64,000 nt of DNA from assembly GCA_963842455.1 (NCBI GenBank), contig CAWJHE010000017.1:62001-126000 (forward strand). The letters are read 5' to 3'. The notes under the pieces were generated by a model that did not search any database, had not been told where the DNA came from, and saw only the letters and a program-made list of their open reading frames with translations. Position 1 is the first letter of the stretch; each line of letters opens with the position of its first letter. The DNA is from CAWJHE01 sp963842455 (GTDB lineage: Bacteria; Chloroflexota; Anaerolineae; Anaerolineales; UBA4823). This document shows, one piece after another, positions 9,316 to 18,847 of the stretch. The translations under genes and the position numbers were made by a program.

Positions 9316-10877
9316 TGAGCCAAATTCCTCTCGGCGAATGGTTTTAGCGAATTGGACACAGATCCACCCATCATCAGACCCAATTGATCAACATCTACCT
9401 TATCTGCTTCCACAATACCTACGATTTGACCACAATACATCACCGCCACCCGGTCACTAAGTGTCAGGATCTCATCCAGTTCGGTCGAAAACAATAGAAT
9501 CGCCACACCCGAATCGCGCTGTTCCAGAATCTGGTTATGGATGAATTCAATTGCACTGACATCCAGTCCTCTGGTTGGCTGTGCGGCCAATAAAACCTTG
9601 GGATTACGCGCCAACTCACGCGCCAGGATCATTTTTTGAGCATTCCCCCCCGAGAGTTTTCCTGCTAAAGTAAAAACAGAAGGAGTCCGCACATCAAATG
9701 CTGAAATTAATTTTTTCGCCTCAGCAATAATACGAGGTCGATCAAAAAAACCTCGGCGCGTAAAGGGTTCCTGGTCAAAACGTTCAATCACAAGATTTTC
9801 GGAGACCTCAAAATCCTGCAACATGCCTCGTTGGTAACGATCTGAAGGAATCAACGCCAGGCCAGCCTTGCCAATTTTTCTTGGAGATGCATTGGTTACA
9901 TCTTTGCCGCAAATTTCTACCTTGCCGCTTTCGGCAAGACGCAACCCAGCCAGGGTTTCCTCCAGCTCTGTTTGCCCATTACCCGCAACGCCAGCAATTC
10001 CCAGAATTTCACCCGCCCTGACATCCAGGCTCACCCGGTCCACTGCCAGAAGGTTGCGATCATTTCGGGCACATAATCCATCGACGCGCAACAATACTTC
10101 TCCTGGAACGGATGGTTTTTTATTTACAGAAAAAATGATCTCTCTCCCGACCATCATCCGAGCAAGGCTGGCTGAATCTGCCTGGCTGGCATCGACTGTA
10201 TCCACCACCTTACCATCCCGTAAAACAGTTATTCGGTCGCTAACTGATAACACTTCTCCTAATTTATGGGAAATAAAAACGATAGTTTTACCTTCATTTT
10301 TCAGCCTTTGCATCACATCCAACAACTCATTCACTTCTTGCGGGGTGAGAACAGCTGTAGGCTCGTCTAAAATAAGAATTTCAGCACCACGGTATAAAGC
10401 TTTGAGAATCTCGACGCGCTGCTGTTCACCAACGGAGAGTGTCCAGACCTCAGCCTGAGGATCAACCTGTAGACCGTAAGTATCCGAAGCGGTTCGGATG
10501 CGCTTACTCACTTCAGATAAGTCTTCTACAAGTGGAGCGCGTGAAGATGGCTGCCCAAGGACAATATTTTCAGCTACACTAAAAGACCTGACCAACATAA
10601 AATGCTGATGTACCATCCCTAGCCCGTGTCTGATAGCCGCATTTGCAGAATTGAACTTCACCGGTTTGTCTCGCAAGTAGATTTCCCCAGCATCCGGTTC
10701 ATACAAGCCATACAGAATATTCATCAGGGTTGTTTTACCTGATCCGTTTTCACCTAAGAGAGCGTGAATTTCACCCAGACGCAAGTCAAAATCGATACCC
10801 GCGTTCGCTGTCACCCCAGGAAATGATTTGTAGATTTGGCACATTCGAACAATTGTTTCTGGACTGGAATTCATCAT
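9312..10877 (-). CDS. BMP-type ABC transporter ATPase with two nucleotide-binding domains
   Basis: Double ABC ATPase, 521 residues, YufO/NupO or RbsA type. Domain 1 has Walker A GENGSGKTTLMNIL, the Q-loop region GMVHQHFMLVRSFSVAENI typical of the BMP family, signature LSVGEQQRVEI and Walker B ILILDEPTAVLTP. Domain 2 has the degenerate P-loop GVAGNGQTELEE, signature LSGGNAQKMILARELA and a degenerate Walker B (VLLAAQPTRGLDV), as is normal for this family. It energises the two downstream permeases; the cognate binding lipoprotein is at 17704-18762 within the same cluster. The start at 10877 is one base after the upstream MFS stop. Confidence 0.93.
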   Translation of the reverse strand: MMNSSPETIVRMCQIYKSFPGVTANAGIDFDLRLGEIHALLGENGSGKTTLMNILYGLYEPDAGEIYLRDKPVKFNSANAAIRHGLGMVHQHFMLVRSFSVAENIVLGQPSSRAPLVEDLSEVSKRIRTASDTYGLQVDPQAEVWTLSVGEQQRVEILKALYRGAEILILDEPTAVLTPQEVNELLDVMQRLKNEGKTIVFISHKLGEVLSVSDRITVLRDGKVVDTVDASQADSASLARMMVGREIIFSVNKKPSVPGEVLLRVDGLCARNDRNLLAVDRVSLDVRAGEILGIAGVAGNGQTELEETLAGLRLAESGKVEICGKDVTNASPRKIGKAGLALIPSDRYQRGMLQDFEVSENLVIERFDQEPFTRRGFFDRPRIIAEAKKLISAFDVRTPSVFTLAGKLSGGNAQKMILARELARNPKVLLAAQPTRGLDVSAIEFIHNQILEQRDSGVAILLFSTELDEILTLSDRVAVMYCGQIVGIVEADKVDVDQLGLMMGGSVSNSLKPFAERNLAQ

Positions 10878-10878
10878 C

Positions 10879-12073
10879 TTAAACCTTTAGCAAAGAACTG
10901 TCTTCTTGTGATAACTCTACCGGTTTTACAAACATTTGCAAAATGAACAATCCCAAAAAATTAAAAACAATAGCTGCCAAAGCATTGCTTACCATTCCAC
11001 CCGAAAAAAGAAGCGGACCTATTAATGCACCAATCGAATCACCCAAAGAAAACATTGCCAGAGTCGCTGCCATAAATGCACCGCGTGCCTGCGTTGAAAG
11101 ATTGGACATTAACGGCAACAGGCTAGTTAAATTAAATTCGAAGGTCAGGTAAAAAACAAACAAAACTGCCAGTGTGCTCCATAAGTGGCCAGAAAACAAG
11201 GGTAAAACCAGGCAACTTAAGCGAATTGATGATCAGTCCAATAAAGAGAGAGCGCCGTTTCCCGAGCCGGTCAGTCAAACCTATTGCTGTGAAGACGCCT
11301 GCAATTCCAGCAATGCCAATAATACTGGAAGCTGCCCCTAACTCTTCAAGCCGCAGGTTATATGCTTGTTCCAACCATATGCCAAAAACAATGCTCACAA
11401 CCTGGTTTGCAATGACAATCAGCATAGCAAGCAAAAGTCCCATCAATGGGATCAGTCTGAAGATTTCTTTTATGCCTGTCTTTAGCTGCTGGATGCTGCT
11501 GGATGCCGGTGGGATTTCGGGCACAAAAAAGATGGTCAATCCGCCTGTGGCAAGCCCCGCTAGCCCCATCCATAAGAAAGGCGAGCTCCATCCTTCACGA
11601 GCCATGATCCAACCTACCAAAGGGATGCCAACCACAAAAGCCAAGGACCAGCCCAATTCCACAATCGCTGCAGCTCTCCCGCGTTGCTCATACGGTACTC
11701 GATCTCCAACATAAGCATGAATTGAAGAGTCAATAATGACAGTGGCGCCGCCAGATATCAGAAGGCCGAAAAAGAAAACCAAGAAGTTAGGAACAAGGCT
11801 GATGGCCACCAAAGAAACACCAGAAATCATCAAGGCAGCGACTAATGCTTTTTTGCGGCCGCGCACATCGCTGGCAGCTCCCAAAAGGGGCCCTAAAAAT
11901 CCCAAGGCGGAACGGGCAGACACTGCCAATGCCACACTCTCAACTGGCACACCTAAACCCCGGGACAATGCTGGCAAGAATGGATAAACCATCCTGAATG
12001 CAGTTGAAACGATCAAACGTGTCAGAGTAAAAATACTTAAAAGACGTATGATCGAACGATCATGTTTCTCCAT
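10879..12073 (-). CDS. major facilitator superfamily transporter (frameshifted)
   Basis: MFS transporter, 397 residues when repaired, about 12 membrane segments. The MFS signature between helices 2 and 3 appears as GPLLGAASDVRGRKKALVAAL, and the equivalent in the second half as GLTDRLGKRRSLFIG. The frame breaks in the A4 run at 11193-11196; removing one base joins LPGFTLV to SGHLWSTLAVLFVFYL. It sits between the RACo-like gene and the BMP-type ATPase, all on one strand, so it is plausibly the exporter of a demethylated product or a second importer. Substrate unknown. Confidence 0.82.
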
Positions 12074-12133
12074 GAATAAAATGTACCTTTTTGTTCAAGT
12101 TTTTTTCAGGATGGGCTTACCAGAATAGCAATA

Positions 12134-13964
12134 TTAAAAAACTTTCCGGTAAGGCAAATACATATAATTCAAAAATCGATTTTGGAATTCAGGGTGATTC
12201 GTCAATTCTATATATTCAACCCGTTTAGCAATCTCCGCTGAGATTCTCCGCCGGCTTTTGGAAATCAAAGCTTGCCTTGCTCCTGTCCCGGCAGCATTGC
12301 CCACTTGCTGAAAACGATCACGCGGCAAATCTGGGAACATGCCGATTTTTATTGCACTTTCAATATTGATATAGCTCCCAAATGCTCCCGCAATCACAAA
12401 AGATTCCAAATCGTTTGCATTTATACCGGCTGCCTCTATCAAAGTTTCGATGCCGACGCGAATAGCGGATTTTGCCAATTGAAGCTCATTGATATCCTTG
12501 CGAGTCAATGATATGGCTTTTTGAATTTGAGTTTTTTCCGGAGGTACGAGTATAAATTCAGGGTGGTTACCATTCAAGTGAACCAGAGGATGATCTTTTT
12601 TCAGAGCGCCTTTTTCATTCACTATTCCGGCTATCTGCATCTCGGCCAATGCATCCAGAATACCAGAACCACAAATTCCTACTGCAGGCTGGTGATCAAT
12701 GGTGTACACATGAACCTGACCCTCGCTGATTTGTACACGTTCGATTGCCCCACTGGCAGCTCGCATTCCATGCCGAATATGAGCGCCTTCAAAAGCCGGG
12801 CCTGAGGCTGCCGAACAGCTTAGAATCCTACCGTTGTAAACGAGAGAAATCTCCGTATTTGTGCCGATATCAACACCAATAGCAGGTCCTTCACCTTGCC
12901 ATAAGTCTGTAGCCATCAACATGGCTACATGGTCTGCCCCTACGTAACCAGCAATATTCGGTAATAAATGCACCTTTGCTTCAGGCGCTATTTCTAAACC
13001 CAATAAATGGGCAGGAATATCCATTGACTGGTTTACAGCCGGCACACAAGGAGAAAGTCCCAACTGTTCTACGGGTAATCCAGCAAATAAGTGATGCATA
13101 GCCGTGTTCCCGACCAGAACTGCATCGACAATCTGTTCTGTGGATATTTCATGGCGTTGGCACAGCTCGATTAATGCCTGGTTTAGTGCATCCACCAATA
13201 CTTCCTGTAACAATTCACGCCCCCCCGGCTTATCACGCGTAAACGAAATCCTGCTCATGACATCTTCCCCATAGGAGATCTGGGGGTTCATCATGCCAGT
13301 ACTTTCAATCGTTTCACCCGTTTCCAAATCCAATAAATAAACTGCCACCTTGGTAGTACCAATATCAACCGCAAGTCCGAACAATCTTTTACTTTCCGGG
13401 AATACAGCAACAATCTCACCATCACGCAACGCCACACGTGCTTTCCACTTTTGCTGGCGGAGGCGGTCAGAAAGATCAGAAAGCACTCCAAGTTCGCAAG
13501 TTGCATCAGGAAAACCGGCATCTGCTAGAGCATCTTGAAGTCGTTGATAATCTGACCTCAGATCATGCAAGGTTGGAACTGTGCATGAAATCTCCACTCC
13601 GATTACCACTGGCTCAAAAGGAACCTCTTGCTCCTTCCCCTCCACTTGTAATCGTTGAGGGGTAGATAAGGATGAGGTGGGTATCTCGATCTTTACATCG
13701 CTTATTGGGATAGCCTGACATGCCAAACGGTATCCCTTGATTAAAATCCTCAGGACTGATGACAGCTTCTTCCGACATTGTCGGGGGCATCATTTCGCCT
13801 TTTTCGACACGAACCAGGCAACCTTCGCACCAGCCCTCACCAGCGCATAGGGACACTATTCCCACCCCCATCTGGCGAGCTGCTTCAAGTAAACTTGTGC
13901 CTGCTGGAACTTCCCCGCGCAATCCTATCGGCTCCATATCGATGAAAATGGTCTTCTTAGCCAT
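12134..13964 (-). CDS. RACo-like corrinoid protein reactivator ([2Fe-2S] plus ASKHA ATPase domain; frameshifted)
   Basis: Reductive activator of corrinoid proteins, 609 residues when repaired. Known relatives (RACo of acetogens, RamQ) use ATP to return Co(II) corrinoid to the active Co(I) state. An N-terminal plant-type ferredoxin domain has Cys in SLCAGEGWCEGC and the fourth ligand in YRLACQ. The C-terminal ASKHA (DUF4445-type) domain has phosphate-binding motifs GLAVDIGTTKVAVYLLD and GVDIGTNTEISL. The break is at the CCC run 13734-13736; removing one base gives FNQGYRLACQAIPIS, restoring the fourth Cys. The ATG at 13964 is preferred over 13976 because GAGGAAA sits just ahead of it. It overlaps the upstream gene, indicating coupling. 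Confidence 0.9.
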
Positions 13965-14655
13965 GACTTTCCTCATAACTCACCCGGTATTTACACACCG
14001 CGCGAATATCACAATAATCGCACACAATCCCTTGCTGCTCCAAATCCACTCCAAAACCCATCACCATAGAGAGAGATTTGAGAGGCAACATGAACATTCC
14101 ATCGGATAACTGCACACCAATTTGACTGCCATCCAAGAGTGAAAAAATCTGGGGCTGTCCCTGATCGACTGGCCAACCAATCATCCCTGGACTGAGTGGG
14201 ATGGTTGATTGCATCCCGCGCGCTTCGGCTTCTACTTCGAGAAAGCGGCATGCAGCGTTGGCTAAAGCCTCTACAGCAGCCGAGCCAACACCATACAATG
14301 CGAGACCCTGAACCACCTGGGTCTCCATCACCTTGGCAGCGTATTGTTCAAGCTCATCACCTATTGTACAAATGATGGCTGTCAGCTCACTGGCTTGAGC
14401 CAGATGCTGACCCAAGCCATCACCCTTCAAGCGCTTCCCCCCAGCCATTTTTACTAAGGTATGGCTGACCGATTCGATTTTAAAAGTCTCGAAGAGGACC
14501 TGCGGCTTAACCTGCAGCAGGCCCTCTTCCAATGCTTGTGCAGCAATTTGCACTAAACGAGGATTACGAGATCGCAAGATGGCAGGGTCTGCACCCTGAC
14601 CTCGTAAAACCGCATCGACATCTAAACGTAATTCCCAATCGTTTATTATGGTCAT
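13957..14655 (-). CDS. methionine-synthase activation-domain-like protein, probable corrinoid methyltransferase accessory factor
   Basis: Protein of 232 residues related to the activation (SAM-binding) domain of cobalamin-dependent methionine synthase. The stretch ISPGMIGWPVDQ-like (here PLSPGMIGWPVDQGQPQIF), then LLDGSQIGVQLSDGMFMLPLKSLSMVMGFG, follows the order of that domain. The C terminus adds a Cys cluster CDYCDIRAVCKYR (C-x2-C-x5-C) that might bind metal. Similar free-standing proteins occur beside corrinoid methyltransferases and are thought to help reductive activation. It overlaps the RACo-like gene and follows the methyltetrahydrofolate methyltransferase by 9 bases. The exact role is inferred from context. 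Confidence 0.75.
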   Translation of the reverse strand: MTIINDWELRLDVDAVLRGQGADPAILRSRNPRLVQIAAQALEEGLLQVKPQVLFETFKIESVSHTLVKMAGGKRLKGDGLGQHLAQASELTAIICTIGDELEQYAAKVMETQVVQGLALYGVGSAAVEALANAACRFLEVEAEARGMQSTIPLSPGMIGWPVDQGQPQIFSLLDGSQIGVQLSDGMFMLPLKSLSMVMGFGVDLEQQGIVCDYCDIRAVCKYRVSYEESHG

Positions 14656-14664
14656 CTCAATAGA

Positions 14665-15528
14665 TCAGGCTGCCTTTGAAGGCTGCGTCGACTGTGTCGC
14701 TCGCCAATAGGTCAGAAAGCGTCTGCCACGATCATCGCGCCCCAGAAGCAAATCCGTTGCGCGAATCGTCAGCGTTAGTTTCATCGGATCAGTTATCGCG
14801 CAGGTAGCGCCATAACCCATCGCCAGGGATAAGAATGCCTGGTTGAGGATATGCCGCTCGGGCATCCCAAAGGAGACATTACTGGCGCCGAGATTGATAT
14901 TGACGCCAAATTCCTGCCTGACGCACTCCACCGTCTTTAAGGTAACACTCGCTGCATGGCTATCCGCCCCGATGGTCAATACCAAAGGATCGATGATGAT
15001 ATCCTCAGGGGGGATACCCAGCCTGGCAGCCCGTTCCAAAATTTTCCCAGCAACTTTAACGCGTTCTTCCGCGGTTTTCGGAATCCCAAAATCATCCATC
15101 GTTAATCCGATCACTGCCGCGCCATATTCTTTCACCACTGGCAAAACCTTCATCAGGCTTTCTTCCTCGCCATTGACTGAGTTGACCAATGGTTTTCCTG
15201 GCAATACAGCCAATGCAGCAGCTAGAGCTTCGCGATTGGCTGAGTCAAGACAAATAGGCGTGTCCACCGTCTGAGCAACCAAACGCGCGATTCTTGGGAG
15301 AACGCTGACTTCATCCACGCCTGGCGCCCCAACGTTAACGTCGAGAATATCTGCACCCGCCTGGACCTGCTGGATTGCCAGATCGCGAATATAATCATCA
15401 TCACCCTTCACCAGGGCTTCAGCTAATTTCTTGCGACCTGTTGGGTTAATCTTCTCGCCAATAACTTTAAAACTCTCGGCAATACTAATGACGACTTCCC
15501 TTTTTTCACTGCGAATCACGGTCTGCAT
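14665..15528 (-). CDS. methyltetrahydrofolate:corrinoid methyltransferase (MeTr, pterin-binding family)
   Basis: Pterin-binding TIM-barrel methyltransferase, 287 residues, similar to AcsE/MtvA-type enzymes. It moves a methyl group between a corrinoid protein and tetrahydrofolate; in a demethylating cluster the expected direction is methyl-Co(III) to THF. Family motifs in order: IGEKINPTGRKK, ADILDVNVGAPG, PICLDSANREAL, NSVNGEEE, GLTMDDFG, and GASNVSFGMPERH with the Asn that contacts the pterin. It lies 53 bases after the first corrinoid protein gene. It would link the two demethylases to the folate (Wood-Ljungdahl methyl) pool. Free dihydropteroate synthase is less likely given MeTr motifs and context. 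Confidence 0.92.
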   Translation of the reverse strand: MQTVIRSEKREVVISIAESFKVIGEKINPTGRKKLAEALVKGDDDYIRDLAIQQVQAGADILDVNVGAPGVDEVSVLPRIARLVAQTVDTPICLDSANREALAAALAVLPGKPLVNSVNGEEESLMKVLPVVKEYGAAVIGLTMDDFGIPKTAEERVKVAGKILERAARLGIPPEDIIIDPLVLTIGADSHAASVTLKTVECVRQEFGVNINLGASNVSFGMPERHILNQAFLSLAMGYGATCAITDPMKLTLTIRATDLLLGRDDRGRRFLTYWRATQSTQPSKAA

Positions 15529-15581
15529 AACGCCGGTTTTCCTTTCATCCGATGAAACTTATTGAAGAAGGGTTGCACCTA

Positions 15582-16235
15582 TTATTTCCCGAGAATTTCC
15601 TTTGCGAGCTCCACCGCTGAGGCTGCATCGGGTGCATAACCATCTGCCTGGATTTCATCAGCCCATTCCTGGGTGATACAACCGCCGCCGACCATAAATT
15701 TATATTGATCACGAATTCCAACTTCCTTGAACAAATTTATGGTTGATTGCGTCGATGGGCGAGTCGTAGTCATTAAAGACGACATAGCCACAATATCTGC
15801 CTTTTCTTTTTGGGCAGCATCCATAAATGCGCTTGGGGCGACATCACGTCCAAGATCTACCACCTTAAATCCATGTGACCGGAACAGTGTACTGAGAATA
15901 TTTTTGCCAATGTCGTGAACATCATTCTCGACAGTACCGATCACCACCGTCCCGAGCGACATCGTTTTACCACCCGATGCGATCATAGATTCTTCCAGAA
16001 TTGCTGTAGCAGCTTCAGCTGCTTCACCAGCCGACATGAGCTCAGGTAAAAAGATGATGAAGTCCTGAAAATCCTGGCCAATTTTAGTAAGCGTAGGCAC
16101 AATCACTTTTTGAATCAATTCCAATGGGTCTGCCCCATTTTGAAGAGCATCGCGTGTTAAAGAACCTGCAAGATCAGGATCACCATTTGCCAGGGCTTCT
16201 CCCAATTGAATTTTGATATCATCTAAACTAGCCAT
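15582..16235 (-). CDS. methyltransferase cognate corrinoid protein (copy 1)
   Basis: Cobalamin-binding methyl carrier, 217 residues, MtmC/MttC family. An N-terminal helical cap domain (residues 1-90) is followed by a Rossmann-like B12-binding domain. The cobalt ligand motif is ENDVHDIGKNI (D-x-H-x-x-G, His axial ligand), followed by MSSLMTT and VGGGCIT that hold the dimethylbenzimidazole tail. It overlaps the end of the first MtmB-like gene by 8 bases, so the two form an obligate pair: the methyltransferase loads the corrinoid, and MeTr (14665-15528) unloads it. Confidence 0.95.
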   Translation of the reverse strand: MASLDDIKIQLGEALANGDPDLAGSLTRDALQNGADPLELIQKVIVPTLTKIGQDFQDFIIFLPELMSAGEAAEAATAILEESMIASGGKTMSLGTVVIGTVENDVHDIGKNILSTLFRSHGFKVVDLGRDVAPSAFMDAAQKEKADIVAMSSLMTTTRPSTQSTINLFKEVGIRDQYKFMVGGGCITQEWADEIQADGYAPDAASAVELAKEILGK

Positions 16236-17625
16236 GTTTCACCTTCTTCCATCCATTATCTAAATCTAAACCCATACCAATGACCGCGTTTCTGACCTGA
16301 TAATATTTTTCTAACCAGGCTTCTTTTGGTTCAACTGTTTCAATATCGTAATTTTCCGGGAACGGCAGACCACGATTCGGTTCATTGAAAGTATGCTCGT
16401 ACTTCTTCAACAATTCCAGAACCAACTCGTTGGCTTCCACTCGGGTCAATCCCAGGCAGGCATGCGATACTTCAGCGATGAACCTGGCTTCAAGACCAGT
16501 AGTATGGTCGGTTTTGAAACCACCTGTGCAGCCAGCGCCTTGCATATTCATACCGGACACGGTTCCAGCTACTGCGCCCGCAGCAACCTCCCATAACAAC
16601 TCGGCTGCACCAGCGCCCGATACACAATAAATATCGTTCAACGCTGGGATAGGTGTATTACGCGATAGCGCTTGCCCAACCATGGCCTGCATCCATAATC
16701 CCATCCGATCGGTATTGTTGACCCAACGCATGTGCGTATGGCTCATCATATGATAAGAAGCATCATAAAGAACAACGCCTAAGATATGGCAGGCAATCGT
16801 CACCACGGCTGTACCTTCTGCGCCTCCGCCAAGACCGCCAATTAACGGGGTCATCAGATCAACAATGTGCATCCCAACCCCCTGTAAGTAGGCCACACGT
16901 GATAATTGATCATAATCGGTCTTCATCTCAACCATCTGTGAGACAAGGAAAGCATCTGAAGGTCGTAAGCCATACTCCGGGTCAACTGCAGCAATTTTCC
17001 CCTCGCAGGTTAGTGACACTGCCACATCGCTGATGTGCATACCTGGACGACCTGCCCGGCGCACTGCATCACGAGCGACCACAGCATCGCGTCGAGAGCC
17101 TAAGATCTCCAATGGCGTGCCTGGAATAATCTGATGGCCCATATATGTTGACACCGAACCAGCTCCTAACATGTCAACCAATGGTTCTTGAGCACAGCTC
17201 AACAGGATCAACGGGTGATATTTTTCGCTGCAGGGTGTACCGGTTGGTCCACTAAGCACCACAGCGGGTGTCAAGCTCTCCACATCGCGTCTTCGCATCA
17301 CAACAGCATCTTTGCCAGTACCTAGTACTAACTTGCTGCGTGCATGCCCTACAATTTCTTCAACCTCATCCCGACTGAATAGTATCCGCCGTTCGGTTGT
17401 CTGGTTGTAGACCCCCAAATCCAAAAAAAGTTCAAGCCCTGCCTGGTATAAACGGTCTGCCATGTCATCATCAGATGGAACTGGGACCTGGGGATTGAAT
17501 TTCAACCCATGTTGTTTTACGAGTTCCGCGGTGCGCTTGGAGAGTTTACGCTCAAAATCAGCCTCTTTCATATAGGGGCCAGTTTCTGAACGTTTCACAA
17601 TCAGCGGCATCAAATTTTTTTGCAT
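16228..17625 (-). CDS. MtmB-family methyltransferase without pyrrolysine (copy 1, Ser at the Pyl site)
   Basis: Homologue of monomethylamine:corrinoid methyltransferase MtmB, 465 residues (archaeal MtmB about 458). Shared landmarks in order: VPSDDDMADRLYQAGLEL, LGTGKDAVVMRRRD, GPTGTP, RAGRPGM, GLGGGAEGTAVV, and TTGLEARFIAEV near the C terminus. In methanogens the pyrrolysine (residue 202) follows AGRPGMGV; here the aligned residue is Ser199 (AGC, 17029-17031), in AGRPGMHISD. No in-frame amber exists. The ATG at 17625 follows GGAGGTTGTT; an upstream TTG-started frame lacks a good ribosome site and would encode the hairpin at 17656-17686. The family assignment is from remembered motifs; the substrate may differ from methylamine. 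Confidence 0.85.
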   Translation of the reverse strand: MQKNLMPLIVKRSETGPYMKEADFERKLSKRTAELVKQHGLKFNPQVPVPSDDDMADRLYQAGLELFLDLGVYNQTTERRILFSRDEVEEIVGHARSKLVLGTGKDAVVMRRRDVESLTPAVVLSGPTGTPCSEKYHPLILLSCAQEPLVDMLGAGSVSTYMGHQIIPGTPLEILGSRRDAVVARDAVRRAGRPGMHISDVAVSLTCEGKIAAVDPEYGLRPSDAFLVSQMVEMKTDYDQLSRVAYLQGVGMHIVDLMTPLIGGLGGGAEGTAVVTIACHILGVVLYDASYHMMSHTHMRWVNNTDRMGLWMQAMVGQALSRNTPIPALNDIYCVSGAGAAELLWEVAAGAVAGTVSGMNMQGAGCTGGFKTDHTTGLEARFIAEVSHACLGLTRVEANELVLELLKKYEHTFNEPNRGLPFPENYDIETVEPKEAWLEKYYQVRNAVIGMGLDLDNGWKKVKHG

Positions 17626-17655
17626 AACAACCTCCAATAAAGTTTGTACAATTAA

Positions 17656-17686
17656 ACCCCCGGAAGGGGTAACCACAACCGGGGGT
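17656..17686 (-). promoter_or_regulatory. intercistronic hairpin between the BMP lipoprotein gene and mtmB-like copy 1
   Basis: A perfect 8-bp stem (ACCCCCGG / CCGGGGGT) with a 15-base loop sits between the binding-protein stop and the next ATG. On the minus strand it is followed only by TTAATT, so it is a weak terminator or an mRNA 3'-end stabiliser. It would let the lipoprotein be made in excess over the methyltransferases downstream. Confidence 0.6.
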
Positions 17687-17703
17687 AATTTTTTCAAGAA
17701 ATG

Positions 17704-18762
17704 CTACTGAGCGGCTTGCGGAACATAAGGAACTTCAAATGCTCCAGATACAATATCTTCAATAGCTTTTTGCATGGCTTCAAGCGCCTCGGCAGGGATT
17801 TGACTTTGTAAAGCTGGATTGAGGCCAACGACCAGCGCTCCTTCTGGAACACCGAATTTATAAAATTCATTGTCGAATGAACCAGACATCGTAGCGGTCA
17901 TCATCTCTTCAAACAATGGGGCAAGCTGCCATACGATGCTTGCCAACACCACATCCGGGCCATTCTCGCTCATATCACCTACATAACCTGTTACATAGCC
18001 GCCGCGTTCTTTAGCTGCTTCGATTGCACCCAATGCGGGACCTTCGCCACACTCAATCCAAAAATCCACTCCAGCATCAGCTTGGGCTAAGGCTGCTTCT
18101 TTAGCTGCAGCTACATCTTCCCAAACGCCTACAGCTGTGGAAATTAATTTCGCGTCCGGATTAACAGATTGAGCCCCAGCAAGAAAAGCTTCGCCCATAG
18201 AATGGCAAACAGGGATATCGAAACCCGATAATGAACCAAGCACGCCTGTCTTGCTCAGATGGCCAGCCAGCACCCCAATTGGATAAGCAGCCTGGTAGAA
18301 AGGCTGGTCGTAATCGCCTACGTTCTTGGCAGTTCGATTGATGCCGCCTGCCCAAGCGAAATTGACGCCTGGAAACTCTTCTGCCACCTGGAATACACCA
18401 TCCTGGTAGCCAAAGCCGTGTGCAACAATCATGTTGTAGCCCTGAGAGGCATATTCTCGCAGAATGCGCAATTCGTCGCCTTCAGCAATTCGTTCAGAGA
18501 AAGCCGCCTCGTAACCCGCTGCTTTCAAGGCTTCTGCGCCGTTGAAAGCTGCTTCATTCCAGGAATTATCATCCTTGGGGCCGCTCGTGATGATCGCAAA
18601 CTTCCCTTTGGAAGCTGGCTCTTCCGGTTTTACTTCCGCGGTTGGCTCTTCTTTCACCGGCTCTGTTGTGGGAGCAGGGGTTGGAGCGCTGGTACATGCT
18701 CCGACGAGAAATGCCAGGATTGCCAACAGAGAAAAATAGATGTAGATCCTTTTATTTAGCAT
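17704..18762 (-). CDS. BMP-family substrate-binding lipoprotein
   Basis: Solute-binding lipoprotein of the BMP / PnrA / Med family, 352 residues. The signal peptide ends in the lipobox LVGAC; a Pro/Glu/Thr-rich linker follows (residues 24-50). The domain then reads FAIITSGPKDDNSWNEAAFNGAEAL, the family's SWN motif, and YNMIVAHGFGYQDGVFQVAEEFPGVNFAWAGG. PnrA relatives bind purine nucleosides; the nucleoside-stacking and Asp residues cannot be checked without a structure alignment. It lies between the two methyltransferase/corrinoid pairs, while its ATPase and permeases are at the far end of the same strand run (7265-10877). A GGAG ribosome site precedes the ATG. Confidence 0.92.
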   Translation of the reverse strand: MLNKRIYIYFSLLAILAFLVGACTSAPTPAPTTEPVKEEPTAEVKPEEPASKGKFAIITSGPKDDNSWNEAAFNGAEALKAAGYEAAFSERIAEGDELRILREYASQGYNMIVAHGFGYQDGVFQVAEEFPGVNFAWAGGINRTAKNVGDYDQPFYQAAYPIGVLAGHLSKTGVLGSLSGFDIPVCHSMGEAFLAGAQSVNPDAKLISTAVGVWEDVAAAKEAALAQADAGVDFWIECGEGPALGAIEAAKERGGYVTGYVGDMSENGPDVVLASIVWQLAPLFEEMMTATMSGSFDNEFYKFGVPEGALVVGLNPALQSQIPAEALEAMQKAIEDIVSGAFEVPYVPQAAQ

Positions 18763-18847
18763 AGCCTATTCTCCTTTTTTATCTCCTCGAACTTATAAAT
18801 CTGATTCGGCACTGCGAGCATGCCGCATTAAGCTCCGATTATAACAA

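Noticed and set aside
14665..15528. Dihydropteroate synthase (folP)
   Set aside because: Motifs GEKINPTGRKK, DVNVGAPG and GASNVSFGMP, and the corrinoid neighbours, fit methyltetrahydrofolate methyltransferase instead.
17626..17697. N-terminal extension of mtmB-like copy 1 from a TTG start
   Set aside because: The extension would encode the intercistronic hairpin, and the ATG at 17625 has GGAGGTT directly upstream.
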